Origin: Lanius collurio
Taxonomy: Eukaryota; Chordata; Aves; Passeriformes; Laniidae
Direction: 5' to 3'
Length of the DNA: 64,000 nt
Assembly: GCA_020086605.1 (NCBI GenBank)
Contig: JACBWW010000016.1
Location: 18,027,598-18,091,597, forward strand
In this document: positions 36,601 through 49,370 of the stretch, piece after piece
Numbering within the stretch: position 1 is the stretch's first letter
How the letters are laid out: each line of letters opens with the position of its first letter
Position numbers and translations under genes: made by a program
Notes under the pieces: model-generated
What the model saw: the letters and a program-made list of their open reading frames with translations, nothing else
The model's database searches: none
Told to the model about the DNA's origin: nothing

Positions 36601-39600
36601 TCTGAAGTGGAAACACCAACATAATTTAAGCCTTCTGACTTTTTAAAACTTGCATTGGTTTTATTCTGGGCTTAACTTCCCCTTCTCCCATTATGCAGCC
36701 TAACAGGGACCTAGCCACAAGTTAGGCTGCCTTACTTCAGTGCTAGCTCCTGCCAGCTCCACTGAAAAGTGAATAACTGGAGAGCTACCTAGCAGAATAA
36801 TCAACAGATGCTCCATGTAGCTCTTTTGGAAACAAATATTATTTGCTTTCCTAGATCCATCCAAATAATGTTGTTTGTTCTGCATAATTGGCTTAAAAAG
36901 AACTAACTGTGTATCATCTTAATACTATGAAAATGTACTGTAAGTAACTATGGAAAGTTCTTGCCTGTTGGATTCAGAGTGTGAGCTGCATGACTTGAAT
37001 TTTAATAATCATCTTTGCTCAATAAAAGTGCCTTTTTCTCTGATGAGGAATCCAACATGTCCTTCTATTCCAATTAATGCATTTCCTGGAAATTTCCACT
37101 TTCTTGTAGCTTGCTGTTCTAGGGCTGTTAAGCAGAAAGCAATAATGAAGTAGTTTGTTGTAAGATGATGTTATTTTTACAGGCTGTAGCCACAATGCTT
37201 TTTCTGATATTTTATGATATATAATTAATAGCAATGGGAACCAAAATACTTTTGCCAAGGACTGGAATGATTCTAATATGTTTCGTAGCATGTTGTCCGT
37301 GCTTTTTAGCCATTTTCTTATTTCTTTGTATCCAGGTCCAACAAAGCACTTAAAGAAAGCACTATGAGAATTCTTTGACAACTCATTTCCCCCTTGCTAT
37401 CCCCTAACCCCTGTTTGGAAACTGAAGCCTTTGTCAAAAATGAAAATTTTAACAGAAAGTTCCTGCTTTCCCTGTGTGTTCTGTGGGAAGTGATTCCTCC
37501 CAGCAGCCTTTTGGTAGAGACGTGAAAGTGTGACATGGGGATGGCTCCAGACATTGCTGTGCTGGGAGAGGTGTAGGATTTTGGCCAAAGCACCCTTGGG
37601 AGCAGAGCAGTCGCCAGTAGGTAGGAGTTGGGGATCTGGTTCTCTTGCAAGCCTTGGTTCATGCTGTTCAGGGCTTCCTGAAGAGCACAGGGGTGGGTTG
37701 AGCAGGGCTATAACACCAAGTCCTCCTGCCCCTGGGTGGAGTATAAAGGACAATGTTCCAGGTTTGAAATGCATTGGTTTCTAGCACACAGCTCTGGTTC
37801 CCTCAGCAGTGGTCCTGGGGCTCTCCACCATGGGATTATCCACAGTGCTCCTAGACTGGTGTTTGAGAATGACATGGAGCCAGGATCTGCTTGTTGGCCC
37901 CCTTGCAGAGTGGGCAAGGGCTGGCACATCTCTTGTCCCTTGGCTCTTCCTCTGAGTTTGTCGCAAGAAGAAATTTCCAACTGGTGAAAAAAAATATTCT
38001 TGGGCTGGGAAATTGACTGGAGGAGCAGCTCGTGTGTGTAACCACAGGCTTAATTGTCAGTCATGGGACCCCACTGCTCTGAGGTCTGACTTGCTCCCCT
38101 CTTTATGGCAGCCTTTAATTCTGTCTGGAGGTGTTTGCATCTCATTTTTGCCACACTTGAAACCAGTCAGCCACAAATGTATCTGAATACATGTGGCATT
38201 TTTCCATTTCCCTTGGGTGTAGGGAAACCCTGCTATCTAGCAAGCTCTATAGGCTCTCTGCCTACTTCTTGCCTGAGAGTTAGAGGTTTTAAAATTTCTT
38301 TAAGCTACCAGAGCCCTCTTTCTGGCAAGGAGAACTAAGTGCCAAAGATACTTAAGATGGGAAATATATGGTTTTTTGGTCTAGGCATTTAAAGGAGTGC
38401 CCAAGCACTGCTCAGGGAACAAGAGCCTTGTACTGGAGAGGCAAAGAGTTTCCCCTGAAAGCCTGTCCCACTGTGCAGAACATCCCCTTTGCTATCTCAT
38501 GGAGCTGCAGCACTCTGGGCACATTCTCTATACTATAAATGGACGTTGTGGCCTCTTGTGTGCATCCAAGTGAAGCACAGGCAGGGCTGTATGCATATTT
38601 TGACAACTTTAAATTAACATACCATAGCTGCTTAAGTGTTATGACAATGTTCTGTGATCACAGGTCTCAAGAGACATTTAATGCTTTGGAACAAACCAGC
38701 CTCTGGCCTGAAGTGTCTCAGGTTAGCTGGGGTTGCACCATTGATGGATTTGACCCTGTGAGTTCAGTGGCTCCAGCAGGCTGTTTGCAAGAGTCAAACT
38801 CTGGCAAATGATCGACTCTGAGCTCAGTTGGAAAAGCTTGTGAAATGAAATCACAGTGCTTTGCCCATTAGGCTTGGGATGAAAAGCGAGCCTGAGAGCT
38901 GCCAGTGGCTCATATTTCATGTGCAGAGATTTACTTGTATTAGTTAAGATTGCGATGAGTTTGAGAAAGAGAGAGGGAGACAATTTGTAAGCCAACACAG
39001 AAATAATACTTCCCTATAGTAAGTGTATAATGAGAACTGGTGCTTTTATTGGATTGAATAAGTTCAGATTGTTTTTAAGATATACATGTTTTGAACAGTG
39101 AACTGTATAACTTGTGATTGACCTCCTATGTTATTTTTACATCACTTCTTATTTCTCTACATCCTGAGTTTGCTTCTGAGACTTTTGTTCCTATTTCTCT
39201 GCTCTTTTCCTTTCACACCTCTTCTCTTAATCTTTCCTGCTCTGGCTTTGGAAGCCTGTTTGCTTTTAATGGATATCTAATATTTGTCATAGAGAGCACA
39301 CACTTTGCACTAAGCAGGTCTCTAGACGTTATTACAGCACATGTGAGCAAACTTGAGCTGGTTTTAATCAGAAAGCAACGTAACCCCAGCATCAAAGAGC
39401 CCTAAAGAGCTTTGCTTGTGGTTTGCAGCAGATACATTGACCACTGCAGCAGTGCCCTTCATTGCCTTGTGCTTGCTGTGGAACTCAGGTCAACTGGCAA
39501 TTAGATCTGGTAGAAAGAGCAAATTCATCTGCAATGCTGAGTCTGGCAGAGTCCCCACCACAATCACATGCCACAGTCCTGCCTGGTTGCTGACAGATTT

Positions 39601-40012
39601 CCCTGTAACTTCAAGGTTTTGGCTCTTGATTCTAACGGTTGAGGTCAAAAATTAATTAAACTTTGGATAGAAGAAAGCTGCCCATCTACTGGATCCCTTC
39701 CAGAGCAAGAGAGCTCTCTCACAGTAAGCCAGGGAGACTGTTTCAACTGATTTAACTCCTTGGCTTTGGATGTTACTTCCTCTTTGGTATGGGATTTTTT
39801 TTTCCATACTTTGCATTTGGTGACCAGAACAAGATACAGACCCTGCTGGTTTCTCTGGGAAATGGTAGATATATCTCAAAGCAGGGAACCAACTGTTGGG
39901 CTTTGGCAGGTGATTTCAGACCCACTTTCTGTGAAATCGGGGCTTGGGTGCTTAATTTGGACTTCAAAGGGCCTCATTTTCTGGATGAGCTGAGGATCTG
40001 TCTGCCTTCTGA
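33691..40012. other. Long non-coding stretch
   Basis: It contains T tracts at about 34049-34061 and 34154-34163 and otherwise unique DNA. Open frames are at most 125 codons with no recognisable protein. No transposon is evident. The stretch ends at the inverted repeat beside the sequence gap. Confidence 0.45.
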
Positions 40013-40641
40013 ACACCTTCTAGTGCTCCCTATAGAGCACCCCCCAGTATTTTTGACCCTTAACAAGCAGTGGGAATGAGGATGTAGTATGGTTTATTAT
40101 TTACCTGTGCTTCCACTGGACACAGGATGGGGGAGAACAGACTGAGTGGGAAAAAACTCAACCATCACATCAGCCCTGCCCTAAATCACTTCCAGGCTAG
40201 TAGTGATCTGTCTTTCCCAGCTCACTGTACTGCAAGCAGGAATGGCTAGTGAGCACTGGAGTCAGTGAACAAACAGTCCAACGGTTACACTGAATTTTGG
40301 AGTAAAAGACAGAGATAAGACATATATATATATGTCTTATCTCTGTCTTTTACTCCAAAATTCAGTGTAACCGTTGGACTGTTTGTTCACTGACTCCAGT
40401 GCTCACTAGCCATTCCTGCTTGCAGTACAGTGAGCTGGGAAAGACAGATCACTACTAGCCTGGAAGTGATTTAGGGCAGGGCTGATGTGATGGTTGAGTT
40501 TTTCCCACTCAGTCTGTTCTCCCCCATCCTGTGTCCAGTGGAAGCACAGGTAAATAATAAACCATACTACATCCTCATTCCCACTGCTTGTTAAGGGTCA
40601 AAAATACTGGGGGGTGCTCTATAGGGAGCACTAGAAGGTGT
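40013..40641. repeat. Near-perfect inverted repeat (315-bp arms) abutting a gap
   Basis: The left arm 40013-40327 and the right arm 40328-40641 are reverse complements along their whole visible length. The only difference I find is a one-base homopolymer length change (A6 at 40151-40156 against T5 at 40499-40503). There is no spacer: the centre is the self-complementary (AT)6 at 40322-40333, flanked by GATAAGAC and GTCTTATC. The right arm stops exactly at the N run. Identity this high, no spacer, a homopolymer-only difference and a gap at the end are typical of a fold-back or missed-adapter read at a contig end. A real recent palindromic duplication is the alternative. Confidence 0.95.
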
Positions 40642-40729
40642 NNNNNNNNNNNNNNNNNNNNNNNNNNNNNNNNNNNNNNNNNNNNNNNNNNNNNNNNNNN
40701 NNNNNNNNNNNNNNNNNNNNNNNNNNNNN
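40642..40729. other. Assembly gap (88 N)
   Basis: Eighty-eight undetermined bases. The size is not a round default, so it may be an estimated gap. The sequence resuming at 40730 does not continue the palindrome and is not the reverse complement of the DNA just left of the left arm. Confidence 0.99.
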
Positions 40730-43129
40730 CCCTCTGAGTGCATAAAGCTTCTAGAACACACCATGTTCAGCTAGGATATCTCTAGGCAGACTCATTCCTG
40801 TGCTGCAAAATCATGGAAAGTGAGAGGAAAGCAGGGGTGTCCCTCTTGCAGAGTAACTCCGTGCCCCTCCAAGGATTTAGAGAACTGTTAAGAAGCAATC
40901 AGCTACCAGAGGAAGAGGCAAGGAGAAATGAGAATAGTGGGGGGAGAGTTTGCCTTTGATCATGGCAGCTGCAGCAAAACCACGTGCTGTCAGATCTGCC
41001 AGGAAATTTCTGCCCATGGGTGAAGACAAAGTGGAATGAAAGTCCCTTCAGGGAGCAGAGCTGCTATTCCTGGGCAGGAGGGCCCAGAGTGTTACCAGGC
41101 AGAGAATAGGATCCCTTGTGTTTGGGTCACACTGGTATCCAAATGGTTCCTGAGCAGTTCATATCCCATTGCTTGAGGCTCTTCCTGTTTGGGGGAATAA
41201 CCTCTGCTCAGTTGGAATCTAGAGGTAGGGCGGCTCCATGAGAACACTCCTGTGTTTTTTAGGTTTAAGTCTTCATTAGGAATCTGATTCACAAACATCT
41301 CTTGCAGGCTGTTTTCAGACAAAGATCCTGCCAGGGGTTTGTGGTGCAGGTCACTCCAAACCTGGTGATGTTACCCTCATCCCCGCCCCTCACTTTGCAA
41401 ATGTTTTTTCATTTGCTCCATGGCGACTTTTGAACTGCCCCTGTTTTAAGACTGAAATGAGAGAGATAAAATGTTTTTAATTTTAATTAAAACAAAGTTT
41501 ATTTTATTTCATTAGCTAGCCATGTTATTTCAGGGCTCTACAGTAAAGTTATATGTTACCCTGTGGGTACTTCTAATTGTGTTACGAGGTTTCTAGTTCA
41601 TTCTGTCCAGAACAGTTTGACTTCTGTGCTGAGCTCCATCCTCCTGCAGCCTTGAACCAGCACAGCTAATGAAAAACACTCCAGTATTAACAGGGGGCTC
41701 TCAAGGGCTCCAGATAATTGGGGAAAGGTACTATTAATTTTACTGGAAGGCAAGCCTGCTGAGCTCTGAGAGCCTACTGCTAAGGATACCAAGAAATAGG
41801 GCCTGATCACTTTGGAAGAAAGATAAGAACGTGGAAGCTGGTCAAAGTAAACCTACAGACCTAGAGAAAACATTCTGTCAGTAAATGTCAGTGTAGGGAC
41901 ACGTCAGACTGAGGCAGCCCTTGGCCTAGTGGATTCCTGTGAGTGAGGCAGGAGGTGAGATCCTTTTCTGCCATGCTGTTGGGAGATGCATTCCCAATGG
42001 TGCACCTTTTAAGAGACCAGTGGGAAGATACCAAGCTTGAGGTGGAAACTGGGACTGTCAAGGCTTTATTTTTTTTCCCTTCCTGTATGTAAGAATAGTT
42101 CCTGCTCTATCCTGGGACTATTTGGGCCAGTCCTGGACACCCGGTACCTGTGCTGCCTGTGGCAGCATCAGCATGATAAGAAAAGAAAGATAGGAAACTA
42201 AGAGGAGGCTGCTGGGGGTCACGCTCCCTGCACACAAAGCCTTTCCCCATTCATTAGGAGTTACAGATTTGCGTAAATCCCAATCGTAAATCCTGGTATC
42301 TTGTGCAGTGTGAACCCAGGGTGGCTGTAAAACACTTCTGCAGGGGAACCTGAATAGAGAATTACACTGATTTAGAGGTGTTTTGTCTGCTGTCCCTGGT
42401 ATAGCTGCAGTCACTGCTGCTGAAGTTTTGGTGCCTGGAATTTATTTGCTCCAGCAGAGAAGGTGCAAAGGGAGAGGTGTGACAGTTTAATTCTTCTCTT
42501 GTGTTCCTTGCACAGTTATAATGTTTTCAAGAAAATATTTAATAGGCGTTTAAGGCTAAATGAATCATGTGTGAAATGGAAGGGTGTTTTGAGGATAGTT
42601 GGTAATGCAGGATAGAGGACATTCACATCCCTTACTTCGTCCTAGGGATCAGCACTACAGAAGGGAGATAGGAGCCTGATTTCCAGTGAGCCAGCCAAGT
42701 ACCTCTGACTCAATGGGCCAAATCTCTTGGTTTCTTTTCTGTCCTATTTGGTTGTGCATGGGGAGGTATTATCTCAAGCTTGGGTAATGCATCAGCTGTC
42801 TTGCTGATATTCCTCCTTCTCTCTTTTGTTGGTTGGCATTTAAGACTTACATAATTTTGCAAAAATATGAAATTCTTCTAAGTTGTTTGATCCAGTTTGG
42901 ATTTCCAACTGGATTGCACTGTGCTTAACCTTCAGTATGTTATTGTTTTAGTAGTTTTGTCCAACATGAATAACACCTTATACCATAACATCCTCAGTGG
43001 ATGTAGAAAGAAGTTCCAGAAAGAACTGGAAAGGGTTCCAGGAAAGTCAAGCTGTATGACTTGTTTGATTTTTCTGTTTAGCCTCTTAGAGTAGCCAGAG
43101 AAGGGGGAATAAAAACATTACAAAGGCTA
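40730..43129. other. Non-coding sequence after the gap
   Basis: Unique DNA without recognised genes or repeats. The segment 41471-41525 is AT-rich (TTTTTAATTTTAATTAAAAC). Open frames are up to 98 codons. Confidence 0.45.
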
Positions 43130-43420
43130 TGTTGCTGGATAAAAGATATTCCATTACAAACCCTGTCAACATTAATAACTTGCATCTCTTCAACAGTGCT
43201 CTGAGCTGTCAATAAGAAACAGGAATCAACCAAGATTAAAAATGATCTGTCAGAAAGCAGATTGTATCAGAAAGATAATAGAATCAAATTAATTTATGAT
43301 GAGGAGATTTCACAACAGACTACGAGGCAATACTGAAAACCACAGTCCAATGTAATCCCTTTGAAGAAACGTTGTACTTATTACAGCTGTGATGATGGCA
43401 AATGTTTGGTTTAAATTCTG
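43130..43420. other. AT-rich enhancer-like block
   Basis: Unique sequence with AACATTAATAACTTGC, CAAATTAATTTATGATG and TTATTACAGCTGTGATGATG, plus isolated CpGs (CTACGAGG, AAACGTTG). There is no repeat signature. It is a candidate conserved element by composition only. Confidence 0.22.
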
Positions 43421-45181
43421 TGTTGCAGTCTGGAGGAAAAAACCCAGGCTATTTATGGTCTCCATTTTTTAAAGATGGGAGCTAAAGAAAATAAGCCTGG
43501 GGAAATATGAGCTGAAGCTTAATATTTCCGTCTTCATTTAAGAAGGGGTGGTTAGAAAATAGACCTGCCAGCCTGAAGGAAATTTGGATGTGTCAACATT
43601 GTGTTGGGTTTTTGAAATTTTTGGTTCTTGGTTAGGATTAAAAAGTCAAAATAACCTATTTCCAGTGAATAACTTTTGATGTAATAGTGTCAAAATATTT
43701 AACTCTGTCATTCTCTTCACAAAGTTAAACTGCTTCAAAACAATTTCTCATTTGCAATGACCATTTTGACTTGGAAAAGCATGATTTTAAACTCAGCTTG
43801 GTCCAGGATACTTCACTTCTGACTGCAAAGTGAAACAGTGCTTTGAAAGGATGCTTTCCATTTTATAGCTCTATTTTCCTAGAATTTGCCATTTTCTCTT
43901 GTTTGGGGAATGGGAGGAGGAAGAGGTCACCTGGATTAAACAACAGTTTATGGCAGAGGAGAGGAAAGAAAAGAGATCTTCTTGTAATGCGAAATTAGAA
44001 CTATATCTGTACCCCTACTTAAATGTTCTCAGTGGTTGATGCACACGAAGCAGCCAATCTCCCATAGTTTGAGATCTCCCCTCATTACTCTCCAGGATCC
44101 TGATCTTCCTTTCCCATTCCATGACACTGGATAGGCCACACCGCTCGGTTGCCTTTGGAGTGAGATCAAGTTTGTGTTGTCCAGTATGATCGGGAAGGTC
44201 TGTGACTCATTTTTGTTAGTCCTGCTCTTGCCTTCATAAACCTGATCAGAGAAGGGCTTGCAGGGTGAACGTGGTGATATAGTCAGTCCTCTTCTCATTC
44301 CTGAGCCAAAGCAAGTGAGGAACAACCAAAGCAGGCCTTGGATGTGCCTTGTCTTTTTGCTCATCCCAAATTATTCTATTTGTGAGAGGAAAAATATCCC
44401 CTTTGCTGTATCTGAGTGGCACTCCTGAGGTCTCAAAGAGCCCAATACTGACTTTGAAGCCTGACATGTGCCAGCATTGCCCTCTCCCAGAGGGGAAGGG
44501 GCTGGGTGCTGTTGAGAATTGTGGCAAGGGCTGTTCCCACACCTGCATGCCTGGAGGCAGGCAAGAAGCAGGCAGGGGGTGTAAACAGCAGGTTGTGGGG
44601 ATGGGCACTTGGTTTTGCTCTTTTTGTCCCATGCCTCAAGGAGGCCTGAACCCATGGTCTAGGGAGCAAGAGGATGGAGGCCTGGAGCTGCCCTTCCCAT
44701 GCCAGGGAGCAGCCCTGCTGGCTGTTTTGGAGCAGGTGCTGTGTGGGGGAAGCATTGCTCCCTCCCCTTCCTCCTCCACCCTCTTTCATCACCCACAAAG
44801 GGACCTGTGCTCCAGCTGAAGTGAACTTCCTCCAGTGGCTCCAGATGTGTTTGAGCAGTCTGTCTTTTTTCACCACCCCATCCTCTTTGTGCTGGAAGTT
44901 TCTGCCACCAGTGTTGCTGGATGTGCAAATCTGTGGCTGCAATCAAGCTGAGAGGTGGGAGTACCCAGGACAGAAATCAGAGGGGGAAGATGCGTCCCTT
45001 CTCCCTTGCCTGTTGTGTTGCTTACAGATCAAAATAAGCAACCTGAATTTAAACTGTGCTTTTAAAGGGATAAATCCCTTGGTTCCTTCTTGCCTGTGCT
45101 GGTGCCTGCCAGGCTGTGTGTGGGCACCATCCGCAGTGCACTTAGCACTGACTCCCCTCCGGCTTAATGACAAGTTCTCAC
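43421..45181. other. Non-coding sequence, nothing recognised
   Basis: Several overlapping frames of 95-186 codons occur on both strands at 44246-45234 in moderately GC-rich DNA. They overlap each other, lack recognisable domains and look like mutual shadows without a real gene. Confidence 0.4.
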
Positions 45182-45216
45182 TTTGTTTGTTGTTGTTTGT
45201 TTTGTTTTGTTTTTTC
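45182..45216 (+). repeat. (TTTG)n-like microsatellite
   Basis: Irregular units of TTTGT, TTG and TTTTG run for about 35 bases and end in T6. It is a low-complexity repeat. Confidence 0.8.
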
Positions 45217-47339
45217 TCCTTCCAGCCAAGCTGACATTTAATTCTGCCTCAGCCAGTTAAATATAACCCCGAAACCTGTGGGTGAGAAAATGTGGCTCTC
45301 TGTCACGCTCATTTCAGAGGAGCCAATTAGCAATGGTGATCCTTGGGACTTGGCAGCCTCTTCCCGGGCACCTGGCAGCCCTGGCCCTGCCTGTCATTCT
45401 TGGGATAATGTGCTAGGAAATGGTCTTGTGGTTTACTAAGAAAAGCAAAACAAACTCCCTCTTCCCCGCCTTTGCAACCCAACAACCTGTGGGCATAATT
45501 GATTTGCAAGATTTGCAGTCAGGATGTGGCTTTGTTGCAAATGAAGCTGGTGAATAGCCTGCTCCTTGCTGGCTCTTTGCCTGATTCTCCTCGGTCCAGC
45601 AGTTTTCCACATTCAAAGGCATCCAGTTTGGAGGTGCTGATGGGACATAGCTCCCTCTTCTACCTCACTCCTTCTTTTACCAGATTAATTCCCCTTTCCC
45701 TGCTGCAGTGCTGGTATTGTGCCTCCCATCCCTGTGACCTCTTTACTGGGGACTGCTGTCCTTCCAGGTGCAAATGCACCACACACTGTGCTGGGTGAGT
45801 CCACAGGGTGTCCAGCCCAGTGCTGTGTGTGGGTCTGCTTGCTGAAGTTGGGAAAAATGAGATGAAAGTGATTCTTCTTTTGACAATTCCTGCTGGAAGT
45901 TTAGCAGTATGGTGGGGTGGAATTAGTGATGGGTCTGGTGTTGAATTTGTCTTGTCCTCTTTATATTTTTTTTTGTTATTTTAACTCAACTCTTAAAGAG
46001 TTCTTGCTCTCCAAAATACCCTAGTAAAGGCTTCTGCTGCTGATGTCCATTTTCTGGATTTCTTCAGCAGTGATCCTTTTCTTGCAGTACTGTGAGAGCC
46101 TGGTTAATTTTGTCCCCTGGTGTCCTGTGTGCTTTGACTTCTCTTTGCATGAAAATCAGAAGCTGTGACAGTGCAAATGTTCTTTTCTGAGTTTGCAGGT
46201 AACAGAATAATAAAAAAAAAAAGGCAGGAAAGCTGGGCTAGTTTAAGCCATTTGTGGCTGGTTTATGCAGATCCCTGCTGCATCTGAGCCAGGGCTCTCT
46301 CTTTCCTTCATAGAAATGCTCCTCCCTGACCCCCTTAAGCTTTTAGGACCTGCATTTTCATTTGCAGTTTCCTACTTCTGGCTTAATTCCTGCCCTCTCC
46401 CCCTCCTGCCAAGCTGAGTATGGTGCAAGGTGAACCTCCAGGGTGGACCACACCTGTGTTGTCCATCAGGTGCTGGTGAATGGGGACAGCTGGGGCTGCC
46501 ATCAACCCTCTGACCCCTGTGCTGTTGGCTCCTGGTGGGAGCAAGCCCTGGTGATCGTAGAGCAGGCAGCACAATGGCAATCCAGCAAACAGATGAACAT
46601 ATGATATTCATAAAAGAACAGGGGTGATTCCCTGTCTGCTGCAGTGGGAATCGAGGATTAACTCTGTGCTGGTCTCTGGGGTTCAGCTGCTGTCTGTTAT
46701 CCCTTATCTGGCAGGCCTGTGTGCTGCCATGTAACATCTGTTCTGGTATCTTGCTGGCTATGGAGTGGTGTTATCCAAAATCTCCTGCAGGTGAGGGAGA
46801 TAGAGAGGCTGCCTCTAACCAGTTGGACACGTGGTGCCCATGGGCATTGACTGGTGTGGAGACAAAGTGATGGTTTGAGGGCTCTCTGAACTCATCTCCA
46901 GTTTTCAATGCATGTGTGGGGAATGGCCCAGCTTTGGTTTTCTGACTTAAAATGAAGCATGATGGATATCTTGTGCATGGTGCTTAGACATCATTGTAAT
47001 TTCTGTGTTTTACATTTGGCTGTGGATTATCTTCAAAACATTTGCAGCAAAATAGCTCCTCCAAACAATGTTTCCTCTTAGTGTTGAGACTTATTTTCCT
47101 TGTGTTCCTTTGATTTTTATCTTCTCCACATTCTCTGTATGTCACCCTAACAAGTCGTGGAGGCTGGACAGTGTCCATATCACATCAATACTGAATTTCA
47201 TTATATACAAACATCAATCTGGCTCTGGGCTGCCTTTTTAAACTGTCATCCAACCTGGTGGTATTCAGTTTCTGTTTAGGTCTGACCGTGGAAAAGCATC
47301 GGTTCAAAGCTTGTTCCCCATAATGTTCAGATCAAAACA
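45217..47339. other. Non-coding sequence with an enhancer-like start
   Basis: Positions 45225-45420 carry ACATTTAATTCTGCC, TTAAATATAACCCCG, CCAATTAGCAATGG and a few CpGs, and resemble a regulatory element. The rest to 47339 is unremarkable apart from A11 at about 46211-46221. No gene was recognised. Confidence 0.3.
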
Positions 47340-48070
47340 GTTCCTCTGTGTGTTTATAATAAAAATATATTTTCACCAGCTCTTGGGAGCATTGACATTT
47401 TCATCAAGGCAATTTTCTATGGCCCCAATCCATCACAGCACACGAGCTGTTCCATTGGTTCCAATACGACTACTCATTGCTTAAAGTAAATTGTTTACTT
47501 AAAAGCTTGTTGGATCAGGGCCTATAAGCGAGAAAAGATTGCTGATTAGAAAGCACACTTGTTTCTGTTGTGGGATTTGATGGCAAATTAAGGACACTAG
47601 GAGGATTCAAAGATTAATACCTCTGTATTTTGGGAAAGAAATATTTTAATACTTTCACATTATCAAGCCCCTGTAATAAACAGAGATTATGCAAATGGGA
47701 CACTAAACACCAAATCCCAGACATTAATGGAGTTCAGTGAGAGCAAACTGAAGGCAGAATTAATCTCCAAGAGAACTAAATGGCTATTTTCATGCTTATG
47801 AACTTAACATACTTTCAACTCCACCTTAATGAAAGACACACTCGGCTCACTGTTAAAAGAGGCACTTAAAAGGTATTAGAGGCATAAGTCCAGCTGTTAC
47901 AAACTCCAATAAATTTGGATTAGGTCTCCACTGTTTGAATTGCGTGTGTGGGTGCCTGACCTCAAAGCAAGTTGTTGGTTTTTTAACTTATTGATATATA
48001 GCATTACATCAGGTTAATTACGCCTCGCTGTATTTCATGTCGTCTCGGCACAAACGCGTGTGCATCGTGC
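47340..48070. other. Long AT-rich enhancer-like block
   Basis: About 700 bases of unique AT-rich DNA without a repeat signature. Retained CpGs (ACACGAGC, ATACGACT, TAAGCGAG, and TTACGCCTCGC ... GTCGTCTCGG near 48020-48050) sit among TTAAAGTAAATTG, CTGATTAGAAAGC, AACACCAAATCC and TAATAAACAG. It contains a direct homology to no gene I know. This is one of the stronger composition-based candidates for a conserved non-coding element. Confidence 0.35.
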
Positions 48071-48469
48071 CATGGAGTTGGAGAGCAGCGGTTCGGGAGC
48101 CCTTGGAGGGCTGGGGTGTGCTGGCCACCCGCCCACCACCAGCCCTCCCTGGAGATGGATGCCTTGCAGAGGCGGCTGCTTGGTTTTACAGTACACAACT
48201 GGCTCCCTGCCCTCCTTTCTCTGCCCCACCCCATCCCATATTTTCATTCCCTGGGGTAACTTCCCTTCACCTCACTTGATAAGAGAGCATATTTTAAAGT
48301 TTTTATTTTGGTGTGTTGGGGCAAAATGCCTGATGTCGTAGGGCAGAATTAAGAGTTTGACGGGGCTTTGCAAATTTTGTCTCACTGGATCAAATATTTG
48401 GTCCTTGTGCTGTTTTGCTATGAATTCCTGGCCACCCATGAAAGGGATCAGGCATGGGTAGAGCACATT

Positions 48470-49200
48470 CAGATTTACGGCTGCATCTGTGTAGATGGGT
48501 CTAGATAACAGCAAACCTTTTGCTCTGAAGGCACTGCAGTCACCACGACAAAAGAGATGGCTTAAAATTGCATTTCCATTTAAAGTAACACCAAGCAGCC
48601 AGCCCAGCCATGTGAGGGAAATATAAAGCTCTGCGATAGGGAGCGAAAGAGGAGGGGGGGGGGTGAAAAACCTGGGTAGCAAGTAACTAAAATAGATGAA
48701 GTGGAACAGTTGGAAATCCCAACTTGAGTGACAAGGGAGAAAGAAGAGATCCAAAGTCAGCAGCAGATGACTCCAGTCTCACATCCCATCTCTCTCCCCC
48801 CTCCTTTGCCACTGTTGCCGCTGCTTTCCCAGCGCGGGCAAGAAAAAAACAGAACGTCTTTTCCAGATTTGGGGGCTGAGCGGCCTCACATGTTGACACA
48901 GCAATAATTTTTAATGAGAAATTTTTAGTATTTGTGTGGGAGAAGTTAGCCTTGTGTACACAGATGCCTCTCTGGCCACCACACCGTGGTCCGGGCCCGG
49001 CTGCGTCCCCCTCCAGCATGGCCCGTGGGGTCCCAAGGCAGATTCCTTTCAGGCGAAGGGAAACATTTAGGCTTGCTCACCTTTGAACTGCATGCGATGG
49101 TGTTTACCTTGGCAAGACAAAGTGGCAGTTTTACAGATATTAAAAACAGTCCTGAGGGGAATCTGGAGGCCTTCCTATATTTTAATCACCCAATTTAGCC
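48470..49200. other. Enhancer-like block with CpG clusters
   Basis: Unique DNA with AGATTTACGGCTG, CACCACGACAAAAGAG, CTGCGATAGGGAGCG, GCCGCTGCTTTCCCAGCGCG, GAGCGGCCTCACATGTTGAC and CAATAATTTTTAATGAG. The mix of CpG words with AT-rich homeodomain words and the absence of repeats sets it apart from the neighbouring DNA. Its role is inference. Confidence 0.3.
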
Positions 49201-49353
49201 AGCCTGAGGACTTGGCTGGAGGGAAAATGTGTGGCAAATCTTGTTTTGTTTTGTTTTATCTTTTAAAAAGGAGATTTAACAGAAAATAGCCCAGTGCTAA
49301 AACAAGAAGGGAGAAAAATAATGTTCATTTCAGTTTTTATTCCCTTCTCTCTG

Positions 49354-49370
49354 AAAAAAAAAAAAAAAAA
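49354..49370 (+). repeat. Poly-A tract (A17)
   Basis: Seventeen A residues follow CTCTCTG. It is the first of three A/T homopolymer clusters within 650 bases. Confidence 0.85.

Noticed and set aside
40730..40800. Whether sequence after the gap continues the palindrome
   Set aside because: It is not the reverse complement of the DNA left of 40013, so no extension can be claimed.
44246..45234. Several overlapping frames of 95-186 codons on both strands
   Set aside because: They shadow each other and none has a recognisable product or exon signals.
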